From contig NW_019091558.1 in NCBI RefSeq assembly GCF_001949145.1, positions 214,286-278,285 of the forward strand: a DNA stretch of 64,000 nucleotides, given 5' to 3'. Origin of the DNA: Acanthaster planci (taxonomy: Eukaryota > Echinodermata > Asteroidea > Valvatida > Acanthasteridae). A program made the position numbers and the translations under genes. The notes under the pieces were generated by a model. The model did not search any database. It was given only the letters and a program-made list of their open reading frames with translations, and had not been told where the DNA came from. This document shows positions 10,701 to 23,025 of this stretch, piece by piece; position 1 is the stretch's first letter, and every line of letters starts with the position of its first letter.

Positions 10701-11640
10701 TCTGGTCCATCTAATTGATTTGATATTTAGTCCACCACTAAGAGGGGGTACCAGAACAAACTTGTCATGATGCCATCAAGCGTCACGTGACATGAGGTTA
10801 AAGCTGCAGTTTTTCTCCATAGATTTTGTACATGTTTTACTACTTAAACACATTTATCGATTTTGATGAGTGAGTAGTCATTAACTTCAGCTGAAGATTA
10901 TAGGATGAAAAAGAAAGAGAAATCTTGTTTTTTTTGTCTTCGTTTGATTTGAAATACACACAAGAGTCAGAATATCAAGTAATATTTCACAAAAGTTTTT
11001 CAAATTAAACCCAAATCACGTGACTTGAATTTAAAGGTGCAGTTTTTCTGCACTGGGATTTTGAGCCCATTGACTTTGTTCACGTTTTCAAGCCACCGTT
11101 TTCCTAACTTAGCGATCTTCAATAGTCATCAAAATTACAGCAAACAGAGACTGTTATACAATAATGATGCCAAGATTATGAAGTCATGATGACGTCATGA
11201 CCTAATTTTTTAATTAACGTTTAATTTTCCCCATAGGTTTTGTACACGTTTTCTACTGCACACTATTATCGAGCGAAATGAGTGAGTAGTCCTCAACTCA
11301 ACTGAGAATTACTACCTGAACGAAAGAGAAATCAGACTAAATTGTCCCTTTCTCTCGACTACAAATATACCCTAGAGTCACATGCAAATCACGTGACATA
11401 GGTTTAAAGGAGCAGTTTTTGTTCATGTGTTTTTAGCCCATCCATTTTGTACATGTTTTCAGGGCATCATTCTGGTAATAAAGCGATCTTCATTTGTCAT
11501 CAGGGTTACAACCAACAAAAACACCAAATTGTATTACGTCATGATGACGTCACCTTCTGATTTTTTCAATTGGTTTTGAATATTTTATATTCCCAGTAGG
11601 TCGAAAATGCAAAAAAGCATTTTGCTCTCTCCTTAAGACA
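7783..11640 (+). repeat. CRE repeat, copy I, forward half
   Basis: A non-coding modular repeat. Module A is a tandem unit of about 145-160 bp running from GCCCTATATCTCC through GGGTTGAAACTTTGCAGATA and ATGATGACGTCATCA to GTCACGTGACAT. It occurs at 7783-8120 and 9560-10170. Module B is T-rich and ends in AAAGATGTGCATAGAACAATG (8130-8560, 10200-10450). Module C has TTTGTACACGTTTTCA, GCGATCTTCA, TTACAGC-AACAAAGAC and TGATGACGTCA, and repeats several times from 10480 to 11600. Modules D-F (8750-9370) include CATATAAAATCAACTGTGG and CGCCCTCTAGTGACAGG. The same order recurs near 48655-50640. I see no protein here; small T-rich open frames at 8000-8530 are spurious. Confidence 0.8.
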
Positions 11641-13390
11641 GGAAGGAAGGGTCATGTGATTTGACCCACACGAGATGAATTGAAGACCCAATTTTACTCT
11701 GGCAATTGCCGCAAACAGAACGCTACGGTTGATTTTATGTATTTTGACAACATTAACGTAATATTTAATAATAAATCACTTGATGACATCATCATGACAT
11801 AATTTTTCTAGTATTATCTTTCCTTGGTGTAACTTTGATGACATTTGAATATTGCTGAACGACCAAAATTTTGCCTTGAAAACGGTTAGTCAATGGGCTA
11901 AAATAAATATTGAAAAAACAATAATAAATCACTTAATGATGTTATCATGACGTCTTTAATTTAACCACACTCTTGTACCACAGTCTTTGTTGGATGTAAC
12001 TTTGATGACGATTGAGGATCACAAAGCTACCCAAATAATCCCTGGAAAACATGTACAAAGTCAATGGATAAAAAACCCATGCAGATAATATGCACCTTTA
12101 AATGAGTGTCACATGATTCACATCTAGGTCAACTTTTTTTTTTTTAAATATTACTTCATATTTAGATTCTTGGGTATATTTGTAATCAAATGGAAAGCAA
12201 CCAAAATATGACTTCTCTTTCGTTCTCATAGTAATCCTTGGCTGAAGTTGAAACCACATAGTCATTCAGATTGATAACAGCGCATAATAAATACCGTGAA
12301 CAATCCCTATGGAGAAATACTGCACCTCTAATCTCATGCCATGTGACCCCTGATGAGTCATTGTGATTATTTTGTTCTGAGACCCTCCTCATGTGGTGGA
12401 GTATGAGTGCGCACAAACATGAAATCAGTTAGATTGGCCAGAGCCTTGAAGTCTAGCTGTTGAAAAACGAGTTCAAAAATCAACACAAAATAAGGTGACT
12501 ATGTCATGATGACATAATAAATTTGGCATTAATTTTGCATTAGGGTCTTTGCTGGCTGTAATTTTGACGATGATTGAATATCACCAAGTAACCAAAATCG
12601 TGTCAATGGGCTGAAATAAATATTGAAAAATCAATAATAAATCACTTGATGACGCCATCATCACATCATTGTTCCAACACCATCTATGCATAGGGGTCCT
12701 TCATTGGTACAAGTTTGATGAATATCCAAATAAATATGAAGTTGCAAAAGCAATAAAGTCGTGTGTAGCAAAAACATGCACAAAATAAATGGGCTTTTGA
12801 GCAGAAGAAGGAAAACTACAGAATACCGTGGTTGTGAACAACCGTGGAGCTGCTTTAGTTTTCCCCCCCCCAACAAAAATTGGATAAATTTGTTAGATAA
12901 TGGCCCAAAGTGGGAATACAGCAATGGAAAGTTTATTATCCATGGCATCTCGATACATGTCATATGATTTATCATATAACAATACCTGCATCAGATAAAA
13001 TTGATTTCCATCGCGAACCCTTCCCTTTCTAGCTATCTGCGAAGTTCAACCCGACGAGACATGTACTTCACTGATATTAGGCTTTAAAAAAATGCACTTT
13101 TAATGTCATGTGACTTGTCACCGGAGGATGTCATTAACACATCAGGTCAATTTTGGTCCAAAACCCTTCCCCTTTGAGTTATATACAAAGTTTCAACCAA
13201 ATCAGATGTGTAGTTCACGAGATATAGTACTTTCAAGAGTGCGTTTTTAATGTTATGTGACTTATTACAAGATGACATCAAAATTGCATGAGGTCAATTT
13301 GGGTCTAAAACCTTTCCTCTACAAACTATAAACAAAAGTTTGAACCCAATTGGATATGTACTTCACGAGATATAGCACTTTAAGTCAGCG
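11640..13390 (-). repeat. CRE repeat, copy I, inverted half
   Basis: The same modules recur as reverse complements and in reverse order: D at about 11640-11760, C from 11760 to 12740, B at about 12700-12815 and three A units at 12960-13390 (GGTCAATTTTGGTC, ACTTCACGAGATATAG, TGTCATGTGACTTGTCA). Together with 9560-11640 this makes a large imperfect palindrome centred near 11.65-11.70 kb. A short poly-C/poly-A tract lies at 12865-12880. Confidence 0.75.
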
Positions 13391-14036
13391 TCCCTATAAT
13401 TGTCAGAAGGTCTGTTAAGTACAAAGTCAATCAAATTTGTTTTGAAACATACCTAATTCAAGTAACACAATAATTTATTTATTTAAAATAATTGTGCCAG
13501 GCAGTGTACAATCTGGCTGGTCACAATTAGCATGATTTCGGACATCAAAGTGTTATTTCCTTTCCTTGAGCGGAAATTACGAGCAATTTCTTCTAATCAA
13601 GGTTTATGTGTACTAGAATGAGTACTCTTCTCGGAGCGAGTTGCTATGGACACTCATTCTGTCATTCATATCGCAAACGTCATACGGCCTGATTCCTCTA
13701 TGCCAGCCATTTATTTTTCACGCGTGCCTGAAAATAATCAAAGTTTTCTGACACAGTTTAGGCGTCGGCAGCCATGCCGGGTACGGAACACGGCTTACTC
13801 TCGATTTGACATTAACATCTTCAACACTCTTCTGCATATTCAGGTGTTATACACTGCCACTAAAGACAACTTGTGCATTTGACTTAGCAAACCTTTCTTG
13901 TTAGGAACTCCTTGCTCGACAAAGACTGACTACAGTCATGCTAGAGACTCTGAATGATAATATCATCTCTGTCTTTGAGTATGTCTTGCAGCTTTCTTGC
14001 TTCTTTTTTTCACACTGCCAACCAAAGCCACATTAA
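13391..14036. other. no gene seen
   Basis: Begins where the inverted CRE repeat ends. An open frame at 13646-13882 has no recognisable motif. No RNA gene or repeat seen. Confidence 0.4.
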
Positions 14037-14560
14037 TGGAAAGGACAAAGGATCATGCAGTTGACCTGCAGACGATCCACATGGCAGGGTCCGACAACGT
14101 AGTGGTGGACGCGCATTCTCCCTGGGATGATAGAGCAGCCGTACATCAATCTCTTTGCTTCCTTGAACAATGCTCAACTTCCCACGATCTTCCTCTAAAT
14201 CGGGACTTTCTGGCAATGCTACAGCCATGGCCGCATGGAACGTCATCTGCCCTCCTTTCAAATTTGTGACAGCAGATTTCAGTATTTTGTTACATGCGTC
14301 AATAGTCAGGCTTTGGCTCCAGCTAACACTCCTGAAAGTGCAATAACACACTTCCTTATGTACTTCTTTCACTCGGAGCTACAAGTATCTACAACCCATA
14401 TCTACATGATTGTGTTTTCTCCAGCTTTTCTCACAGTAAATCCAGACTCAGCAACCCTGTGTTCACCATCCATCTTGATTTTAACAACAAAGGCGTACGC
14501 CCTTGGAATGCTGGTTTGCAAAAAGCATCCACAAAAAAGGACAGAATTCCTTAGCGCTAT
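14037..14560 (+). pseudogene. remnant of a tyrosine-recombinase retroelement (RNase H tail and recombinase start)
   Basis: The plus frame reads LQTIHMAGSDNVVVDAHSPW, like the HIPG-N-ADALSR end of the RNase H region in DIRS/Ngaro elements. A linker follows (LPLNRDFLAMLQPW), then, in a shifted frame, YFVTCVNSQALAPAN, like the start of the recombinase (LINSGLAPSTR). No catalytic part of either enzyme is preserved, and stops are frequent. Family assignment is tentative because the match is short. Confidence 0.5.
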
Positions 14561-15687
14561 TTGTGTAACTTCTCTAGTGGGATCTTCTGGGATTGTATGT
14601 GGGTTTGTAATTATTTTACCCTTGGTAATTTGGTCTTCACAACTCCCTTGACGCCTTTTATCCTGAGGCAGCTTTCTCATACTCATGGCAGGTCTACGTG
14701 CTTCTGACTTCAATGTAGGGGACATCTCAAGATGTCTGCTACCATTGATGTACCAACCGGATCCTCTTCATGCTTTGGCGGAACAACATTGTCCTAGTCA
14801 ACACTGGTTATCCCAGTTACTGTTTCCATTGTAATCAGTCTCCATACGGGATTGTTTACTGTCACAGTTGCACTCACTAAGTTTCCATTCACTTTTATTA
14901 GGACTCGACCTTCCTTTATTAGGGTTTCAGGCATGAAATGAATCCTGATCATTCCTGAGCTTCTTCTTCTATCCACAGTTTTGCGGGTTCTTTTGGTCAG
15001 TGGTGGCAGAGGCATGTAATTACGAATTCTGTCTTCAGAAACGACCTCGTCATTTTTTGTGAACCAGCTGAAATAGTAAATGGAGTATGTATCCTTTTCC
15101 AACCCACTGCAAACTCTTCCTGGTCTCCAAACACCTGTCTCATCATCAAATATTAATGGTTTGTGTTTTCTGAAATGACATGGTTCATTTGTTCAGCACT
15201 TTGCTGCTCTCCACACCAAGTTGTTAGTGCTCTATGCGTTTGCTAACTACAAGTACAAGACATTTCTATGCATGAATGAGACCATGCATAACACAACTGT
15301 AATGGTGCGAGAACTGTTTATTGCCACGTTCTGGCTCTTTTGCTATTGGTCAAGTTATGTAAGCATCCGACAGGCTCAAGTGTGTACGTAACTTGAAATT
15401 GAGCTTTACAAAGGTTTCTTCCAACAGTTTGTCATACATTAGTGTCTGTTGTCCCATTAAAGTCCTCTTGTTAAATGTGATGCAAAAATCTACTCAGAGC
15501 TCCATTTTAATGAAGACATGAAAATGTTGGCAACATCGATGAAGCTGAAACTTCTGGCATGTCATTACCAAAATGGTGTTCTACTCTATTCAACTTGTTT
15601 GTGATGAAATTTGTTGATAAATGCATGATCTCTAAATTAGGCCTTAATTGTTGGACCTTTTTTTAATTTACCTTTACATTGACCAAA
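14561..15687. other. degenerate sequence, possibly more of the same retroelement
   Basis: No convincing protein. A plus-strand stretch near 14690 reads LRASDFNVGDIS, faintly like a recombinase box A, but too weak to call. Open frames at 14402-14725 and 14794-15102 on the minus strand have no known motif. Confidence 0.3.
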
Positions 15688-15788
15688 GCATACCTCACGC
15701 TCGCATTGAAAGCCACAGCCATTGATCTTCATTATTATAAAAAAGATCATTGGCTATGGCCTTCAGAGTACACGCGAGTAAAATATGC
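15688..15788. repeat. imperfect palindrome with arms of about 42 bp
   Basis: The left arm (15688-15729) ends in GCCACAGCCATTGATCTT. The right arm (15743-15788) begins AAGATCATTGGCTATGGC. The loop is about 13 bp of A/T. The arms pair well near the loop and less well outward. It could be a short foldback MITE or a DNA hairpin. Confidence 0.55.
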
Positions 15789-15789
15789 C

Positions 15790-18085
15790 CTGAGTTTCCC
15801 TGTAATTTCTCTGGTCTGAGATTTGCAGGGATGGTTATTTTGATACTTTGCCCACATGTTTATTGATCACATTGACAGTGCCTCCATTGGTATATCTGTC
15901 CACAGCTAGTGTGCATAATACAGTTAATACGGACTCTCCAAAAAAACTTGTCTTTGAGTGAACCTTGTGTTATACTTGTTGACAATTATCTCATTCATAA
16001 AGCCCAAGCCTGGTGTCATGCACCAGCAAGCATTGTAATACACTACAGCAATGTACTGCATAGTATATGCAGTGGATTAGTATTCGATATACATGTACCA
16101 GCCTTTCACTTTTTTATAAATTTTAAATTGTATTTATCAATATGATTTGAATGAATAAAACAAAGGTTTCAAATACGCCTACTTGTTTGACGGGACAGCA
16201 GAGAACAGTGGTGTAAGTGGCCGGCCGCACTGTGCGGCATGGCAAAGCATGACCTGGAAACTTGTACCTTATGTTGCACGTAAGTAAAGGATTTTAAACT
16301 TGAGAACCAGTTCATGGGTGTAAGGTCCGGACATAAGAGGGCATTGAAATTGAGGAATTTGCATTGGTTTTTAATTAGCTGGAGGGAATCTATTATATAG
16401 AAATGTTCTTTTAATTTATGGAACAGTAACTTTCATTTTTGATGTGCAACAGGGTTGTGCGAGTTGATTTTGAAAGGGGAATGTGGGACATCGGTTAACT
16501 GAAGGAAGGGAACTTTAGAAGGGTGTAATTTGCAAAACCTTTTAAAATTTTCTTTCCATTGACCATGTGGGGTCATTGTTGAGGATTGTTTGTGCATTTG
16601 TTTTTCTCTGCATCAAAACTTCCGTCCCATCTTTGATTTTCGAGTCGGGTTCACCCATTGTTTGGTTTAAATTTTAAAAACACCTCTTTTGGACCAGACC
16701 CACTTTGATTGAAACTCCTTTGATGCTGCGACATTGCAAACCCATTGTCTTGAATAAAGCCCCCTCTAGTGGCACAGGGAACAGAGTCACCAAGTCATCG
16801 GTGGTAAAACTGCAGCGCAAATTGCCAAGCAGATAAGCATTATTGAAGAACTACTGACGCGCTCCATCAGGATTTACTGTGATTAAGCTTTTGAAGATGT
16901 GTTTTCAATTGTACTCATTACAAAAATGCCATGGGCAATGTTTTTTGACATTGCGAGTTTGACAAAAGTGCTCATGTTGTCCGTTTTCTCGTCTAAGAAT
17001 AGCTTGTATTAAGTAATTTTTTCTCTCATAGGAATGTATACATTTTGAAAGGGACTGAAGAAATATGCTCGTAGCAAGCACGATCTTGTCTCAAGTGTGC
17101 TCATGTTAATCATGTTCAACTGTACATATATGTGGGAATCAATCTAAAATATCTGTCTTGAACCACTTTATTGGTTATCACCTGCTTGCCTTGCCTGATC
17201 ATTCCATTCCTGTTTTTCGAGCCGAGTTACAGCCCTCCACATTCCGTGGATGATCTGGCTCCATTTGCTTGCATGATCTACTTACATATTGAAAGCAAAG
17301 AAATAAAAGAAAAGAGTAACAAGAAAATAAGCATAAATATATCAATGCAGAACAGACAAACAATAAGTCTACTACAGAAAAAAAAAAGGGATTTGCTTTG
17401 CCCTGGTTTTTACCATTCAGTTCACGATGAAAAAAAGCTTGAACCAAAAGTTAGTATTAAATTTATAACTACCTTTCGTCTAGATTTAGGTTTACTGATA
17501 CACTTTTTGTAGATTTTTGCAGTAGTCTTGTGTTTACTCCAAAAAAAAGAATTACTAAACATGCCAAGGACTGTAAACCTGCTTACGTTTTTTTTTTCCT
17601 GAACATAAGCACACTTTCGTGATTTTTTCCTTGTTTTTGTTTTGTTTCCCTAGAAAAACTGGGGCCCAAGAGTGTTTAAAACTGACAATTATAGGTAGGG
17701 CCTACATCAAACAAGGCAAAATGAATTAGCATAAATTACAATTTTAAACAATCTGTTTGCTTTCTGTGCTATTTAGATCCAATCTTAATTTTCTTCTTAA
17801 TGAAAGATCTACATGGAAATATTTTGTAACAAGTAAACGTAAATCCCACGCAGCATGGTCGTAGCGCTGCAGTGGTTATAATTATGGTATCATCGGTATA
17901 GATGCATACGGTGTTCAGTTTATCACTGTTTGATCTCAGCTTTGTTATAACATGAATAATAAAGCACACTCCTGTTATTTTTGCCTTGAATATATTATTA
18001 TGAAACATGGATTTAATAAAATACAACAGCTTTCTTCTACTGGGTCCATGCCAAGAGTCACGATCTTTGAGTTATAACATACCCA
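15790..18085. other. about 2.3 kb without a recognised gene
   Basis: Short open frames (15909-16145 plus, 17171-17512 plus, 17199-17447 minus, 17769-18026 minus) have no motif I recognise and low-complexity composition. No RNA gene or clear mobile element seen. Confidence 0.4.
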
Positions 18086-18159
18086 TTTTATTTGAAACCT
18101 GCCGACCTACCTGTATTTATCGATAAAGCTCTAAGCTCAGCCAAGATGTAGGGCAAGCT

Positions 18160-18970
18160 TGCAAGTTTTGCTGGATCTGCCAGATATGCAAGTTTGCAGA
18201 TCTTCTGCATGGTTGGTACTAGACGACATACATGGGACATGGTGAACCTGAAAGAATAGACATCGATATGAGGAAATGCATTACCCTCGCTTTGCAGTAG
18301 TTCGGGTGCAATCCATCGATATTTCCTGCTTCTCAGAGGAAAATCTGTAAACTGAACCTCAAATATCCCGAGCTTTACCAAGCCAATAATGACCGGGATG
18401 TAGCCTGGTCAGAACACATGACTACTTTCGTGAAGGTCATCATGTATAATGCAAGCCCAATGGATTGCAGCCAAGCTGTCAGCCACTTGTTCGCAAACGT
18501 TGACCCACGGAATTGCGTTGGTCTTGTGCAGGTCTTGTGAAGCGCTTAAGTGATCTTGACTACAAGACTGCCCACTTTATTGCCTAGAAGCTTAACTTTT
18601 TCCTTTCGAAGCTTCATAGATGGTGGGAGGTTTTCAAGTGCATGCGGCCTGGTTGATTTGTTCCGCAGTTGTTGCAATTGGTGCAACAATTTTTGTTTAT
18701 CTTTCCTGAAGGCTTTCATTTCCTCTTGCAGTTTGCAATTTCTTTCTGATGTCAATCGCATTCTTTTCTGTGTTTTCTGTTAGTGGTCTCTAAAATATAC
18801 ATGATTTTTTGAAAGTTTAACAAGAACTCCAGATCACTAGACACAGCCTTTGTTTCTGCAACAGGAGGTGTTTCCACAACCTCTAAACCGTAATAATAAT
18901 ACCCAGGTTTTGGGCAGTTATTTGTGCGTCCTGGCCTCTGACATCTGAAGCTCCCATTTCCACATGCCAC
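18160..18970 (-). pseudogene. protein kinase-like pseudogene with coiled-coil leader
   Basis: From high to low coordinates on the minus strand, a charged coiled-coil segment (18546-18761; NCKLQEEMKAFRKDKQKLLH) is followed by a linker (RPHALENLPPSMKLRKEKVK). Then comes the C-lobe of a kinase: WVNVCEQVADSLAAIHWACI, IIHDDLHESSHVF then a TGA, VPV-like IPVIIG, SRKYRWIAPELLQSEGNAF and HIDVYSFRFTMSHVC. KYRW-APELL and DVYSF are kinase subdomains VIII and IX. The catalytic loop reads HDDLHESS rather than HRDLxxxN, the DFG position is lost, and most of the N-lobe is missing. I conclude it is non-functional. It resembles tyrosine-kinase-like (TKL) family kinases. The upstream frame at 18752-18970 may be more of its N-terminus. 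Confidence 0.65.
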
Positions 18971-21190
18971 CCGAAGTAGAGTCCCAGCTTTCCTGCTTAA
19001 AGTAAGCTACCCGTTAAATCTTTCAAAATGAGCTCATGTACTGCATTGACAGATATTTTGGCAGTCTTGTTTACTTTGAAGAGTTTCCGAACAATTTGCA
19101 CTGGATACGACATATTGCAAAGAATTGTTTACTTCTCAGAAATGAATTCTGTCATTTTCAAAATGAAAAAGTTGAAGTAAATGGTACTTTCCGTCAAAAT
19201 GAATACAGCTATGAACTAGATTCTAAATAAGTAAACCTGCACGTGTGACCATGGTGTGACCAGCTCTGTTGTTTGACCATAGTTTGACCACTGGTATTTC
19301 CAATATTAAGCCTGGGTCCCTCAAGAATTGTTAATGTTCCTACTTACCACTAACAGCCTGACTCACCCACGAAAAAAAACCAAGATAACATGTTTGGAAT
19401 GTAATACATGCTGCAACCGTGGAAAAAGAATACTTATGCAGTATTCAGCTATTTAGGTGTTGGGGGGACTTCAAAAGGGAATGTAGCTCCGGACTCATTG
19501 AAGATGATGTTGGGAAGAAAATATCAAAAGCCTTACCCACAGTCCCATCATCTTGCTTTTATTTCATGATGTTGCTTTCTTATGGTTTGGTGCTAATATT
19601 CGATAAGAATAAATAAACTGATTAATTTCTTTTCCACTCACCAATATGAACTATTCTACATAAGAAAAATAAATAAATGAACAATTCTGTGGGGGGGGGC
19701 AGGTTGGCACTCCCCCCTTCCACACTTGATACGCCACTGTACATATGCCCATGGTATACCCAATGCATGGTATGCCTTAACTAAATTCTTTTCATTTGAT
19801 TTTTAATATTGCAAGTGGCACCTTGAGTAGTGGTAAGTAGAGCGTTTCATACATAAATTTTGTGATAACAAGCAATAACTATATCAAGACTAACTCAAAG
19901 ACTCGGGGGATTTCAACAACACGCAAGAGAGCTGCCCCTCTTATCTGGGGCCTGGGGGCACATTGGTTGACATGTAAATTTGACCCACCCGTGACAACTG
20001 TTGTTACATCGGACTAGCTTTGTGCAATTTGTACAAAATATCTGTAATCTTTGGCGCTAGACGGAGCTAAAGTTAAGGCCGAACCTCGAACAGTCTATGA
20101 CATTTTGATAATCATCTTTACAGGACTCACTGGTGTTCAAAATTTCATGCGAACTATTTTCAAGATGTAAAAAAGAAATTAAAATAAAATAAAAAAATAC
20201 ATCTTGCAAATTAACCCTGGTACCCACTGCTTCTTTTGACTCGGACCAGCCAGCCGACGAGGTTTTTTACAAGCTCTCTGACAAGCACTGAGCATACAGT
20301 GCTTATTAATATACGTTGGGTAAGGGCAAAACCAGTTATATAAAAAAAATTTCTTTATGCTGTCTGCCGAAAAGTAGAGACAGCACGGATCTCACACCAG
20401 TTGCATTATCATACAGTTCATTTTCTTTTGTCGTTTCCCTGAAATGTTGAATCCAGACATTGTGAGTGGTCCAACATTTCCACCTTTGATGGCATCTTGG
20501 AATTTTTAACCTGAAGACAGATAAATCTAATGGCCCTGTCCAAACATCTGTTGCATTCATTTGTTCAAGTACCCACCTCTGTTACCCAGGTTTGCTTCTA
20601 AGTTCAGTTAATCATTTGCAAAGTAGAGAAGTACTATACGCCAGAAATCGTAAGGACTATGAAAGCCATTCCCTTTCAGACCTTGGCAGTTCTTGATATT
20701 AGTAATACCAATAACGGTTGTTTGCCTCTTGCCAAATGTCCTGGCATCTCTTTAAAGCTTCTACCATTGCTGACTGTCAATGTAATGATATAGATACATG
20801 AGGGACTCATGAAGTACCTTTGTCTGCACAGGAGGAGGGAGGATGGCTGGGTGTACTCCCACTGGTCAACCAACCAAACTATCTACACATTTGCTAGGGA
20901 AAAAAAAAAGCCTCTCAGTTCATACAAAGCTCTAGTAATTGTGTCTGTGTTGTGGACATGTATTGAGCTGGGTCTCACTGTTTCAAAGGTTTCCTCCAAT
21001 TGCAAGTGTCGTAAAGCAAAGAGGCTGATATACCTTATACTCGGGCCTGCTTTAATTTCCTCTTGGACAACAATCCCATTCTGTGTAAGAAGGTTATTGA
21101 ACTAGGACCAACCCTTCTCTTGACCTTTTTTAAAACCTTGGGCAGAGCGTGCTCCGTCAGGTACTGAAGGTTATTTTTTAAATTTCTTAA
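18971..21190. other. about 2.2 kb without a recognised gene
   Basis: Small open frames on both strands (for example 19036-19230 plus and 20676-20873 minus) show no known motif. A poly-G tract followed by GCACTCCCCCC lies at 19690-19720 and TTGATACGCCACTG at 19727, a type of sequence often seen at transposon ends, but no partner repeat was found. Confidence 0.35.
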
Positions 21191-21599
21191 TTAACATTTG
21201 TTTATGGCCAAATGCAAAGACCTTAAATCTAATCCTACCTTTCCCAATGCTGAATAACCTAGTTTAGTCGCCTTGGAGGTGGGTACTTCCCCTTGACTGG
21301 TATCAGTTTCACCAGAGCCAGCCAGAGCTAGCCTCTTGCTAAGTCCCATGGGAATAGGTACTATTCTCTCTGCCAAGTGGCCCTATGGGATTATTTATGC
21401 AAAGGCTGCCTTGGCCAGCCAAAGCCTGCCATATATCAATTGTCAGTGTTTCTGATGTGTCTCTGAGCTGTCTAGACAGCTGTCTGAGTTGTTTGTTGTT
21501 GTGGGGGGTGTCCCCCTTTACTGGATTAAAAGGCACTGAGACCTTATTCTGACCTTTTTTTCTCGCTTTTTTTTGTAATTGGTTGGCGTTGGCAGACAC
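21191..21599 (-). pseudogene. unrecognised coding-like fragment in two overlapping frames
   Basis: Two minus-strand frames join over 21339-21376 and together give about 130 residues. They start with a basic segment (MSANANQLQKKARKKGQNK), continue with LRQLSRQLRDTSETLTIDIW and end near AINKC. The composition is protein-like rather than low-complexity, and the overlap suggests one frameshift in an older ORF. I do not recognise the family. A retroelement gag or a decayed host exon are both possible. Confidence 0.25.
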
Positions 21600-21714
21600 C
21601 CAGGGACACCCTCAAATCAATTTAAATGCCATTAAAGGGTCTTTGGGGCTGGGGGGCATGATTTTAAGTGGCCTTCACAATTCGATGGACATCGCTCCAT
21701 GATCGATTGTAGGT

Positions 21715-21902
21715 CAACTCGCCCCCTGGCCGACTCTCCCCTTACCAGCTCGCCCGTTACCAACTCGCCCCCAAAACGACTCGCCCCCTAGCCGACTTGC
21801 CCCTTACCAAATTGCCCCCAAGCCAACTTGCCCACTAGCCAACTTGCCCCCTAGCCAACTCGCTCCCTTACTGACTCGCCCCCTGACCGACTCGCCCCCC
21901 TA
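21715..21902. repeat. left terminal array of the foldback-like element
   Basis: Units of 15-16 bp such as ACTTGCCCCCTAGCCA and ACTCGCCCCCTGACCG follow each other with few spacers. They are the reverse complement of the array at 23026-23228. Confidence 0.85.
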
Positions 21903-22724
21903 AGTTTGCCAAGCACGTATGGCCGGCCCATTCACCATTTAATAAAAAATAGAATCAGTCAGAGATGGAATCAGTGATTGCTGCCCTTAAAAATAGGTTC
22001 TGGGGTTTGCAGCGGGCACTCTAAGTTGGGTTTGTTTAAAGCTTGGTGGATATTCCCTTTGTGTGGAATTTGGGGGGTAACAATATTTTTTGATATTGGT
22101 AAAACTAATTCAGTATTATCGTGTGTACGTTCCTGTGTATTGTCTATGGGATTTTGTACGCCACAACGCCAACCCTCTACCATATTAATTAACTTTGCGG
22201 ACTATTTTGGATAAAAAAATGGTACATACTAGGCATAATGCCCGGTGACGCAAACCTACGGAACTGTTAAGGAGACATGATTTATGACAAAGGGTGTAAC
22301 GGTCGCTACACACTTTCAGGTTCCGATAACTCCACAGGATGTAATTATTAGTTCACAATTAACACTAAATACTGATTTATTCGGCGAGTACAGTCATCAA
22401 GGATCACATTGTTGATCGGCCATATTGAATTATATCCCTGCATGCACTGTCCATGTCATGACGTCATGGAAAAACAGTCATGTCATCTGGTGCCGGTACT
22501 TGTAAACAAATTAAGAGCACTCTCAAAGATATTCAATTCCAAAAAAGGAATAAAAATTACGCAATAAAAAAAATTAATAATGAGGCATTAAAAATTGACA
22601 TCAGTGTATAATGTACCACTATATGACTTTATACATCACACAAAAAGCGTATATCCAAGAACCTAAATCAATTTTCGCAGTATATGTGAGGTCCCAGTCA
22701 AGTGAATGAGCAACAGAACACTAT

Positions 22725-22748
22725 AACTAACTAACTAACTAACTAACT
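22725..22748. repeat. (AACT)6 microsatellite
   Basis: Six perfect copies of AACT inside the foldback-like element. Confidence 0.95.
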
Positions 22749-23025
22749 GGATATCGGGTCACTACAAGAAGATACAGTCACATACCCAAATATTAATGGG
22801 ACGGATCGAGGGTTCAATGTTGTTGATCCTGAGGGTATGTTGGATGTACAAATAACCTAATCAGACAGTGGACATAGGAGCGTTTGAATAAATAAGTGAT
22901 TAGTGGTGATTGGTAGTCCAAATATCCATCACCGTCCGTTAGTCGTTCGTGTCGCGTCGTTGGTTAGAACCATTGATTTTTTTTTAATACATCGGGCCGG
23001 CCATATTCGCTTGGCGTTCCAAGGG

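Noticed and set aside
22295-22766. Possible solo LTR (TGTAACGG ... CACTACA) inside the foldback-like element
   Set aside because: The ends look LTR-like, but the flanking bases do not form a target duplication and no second copy or primer site is present.
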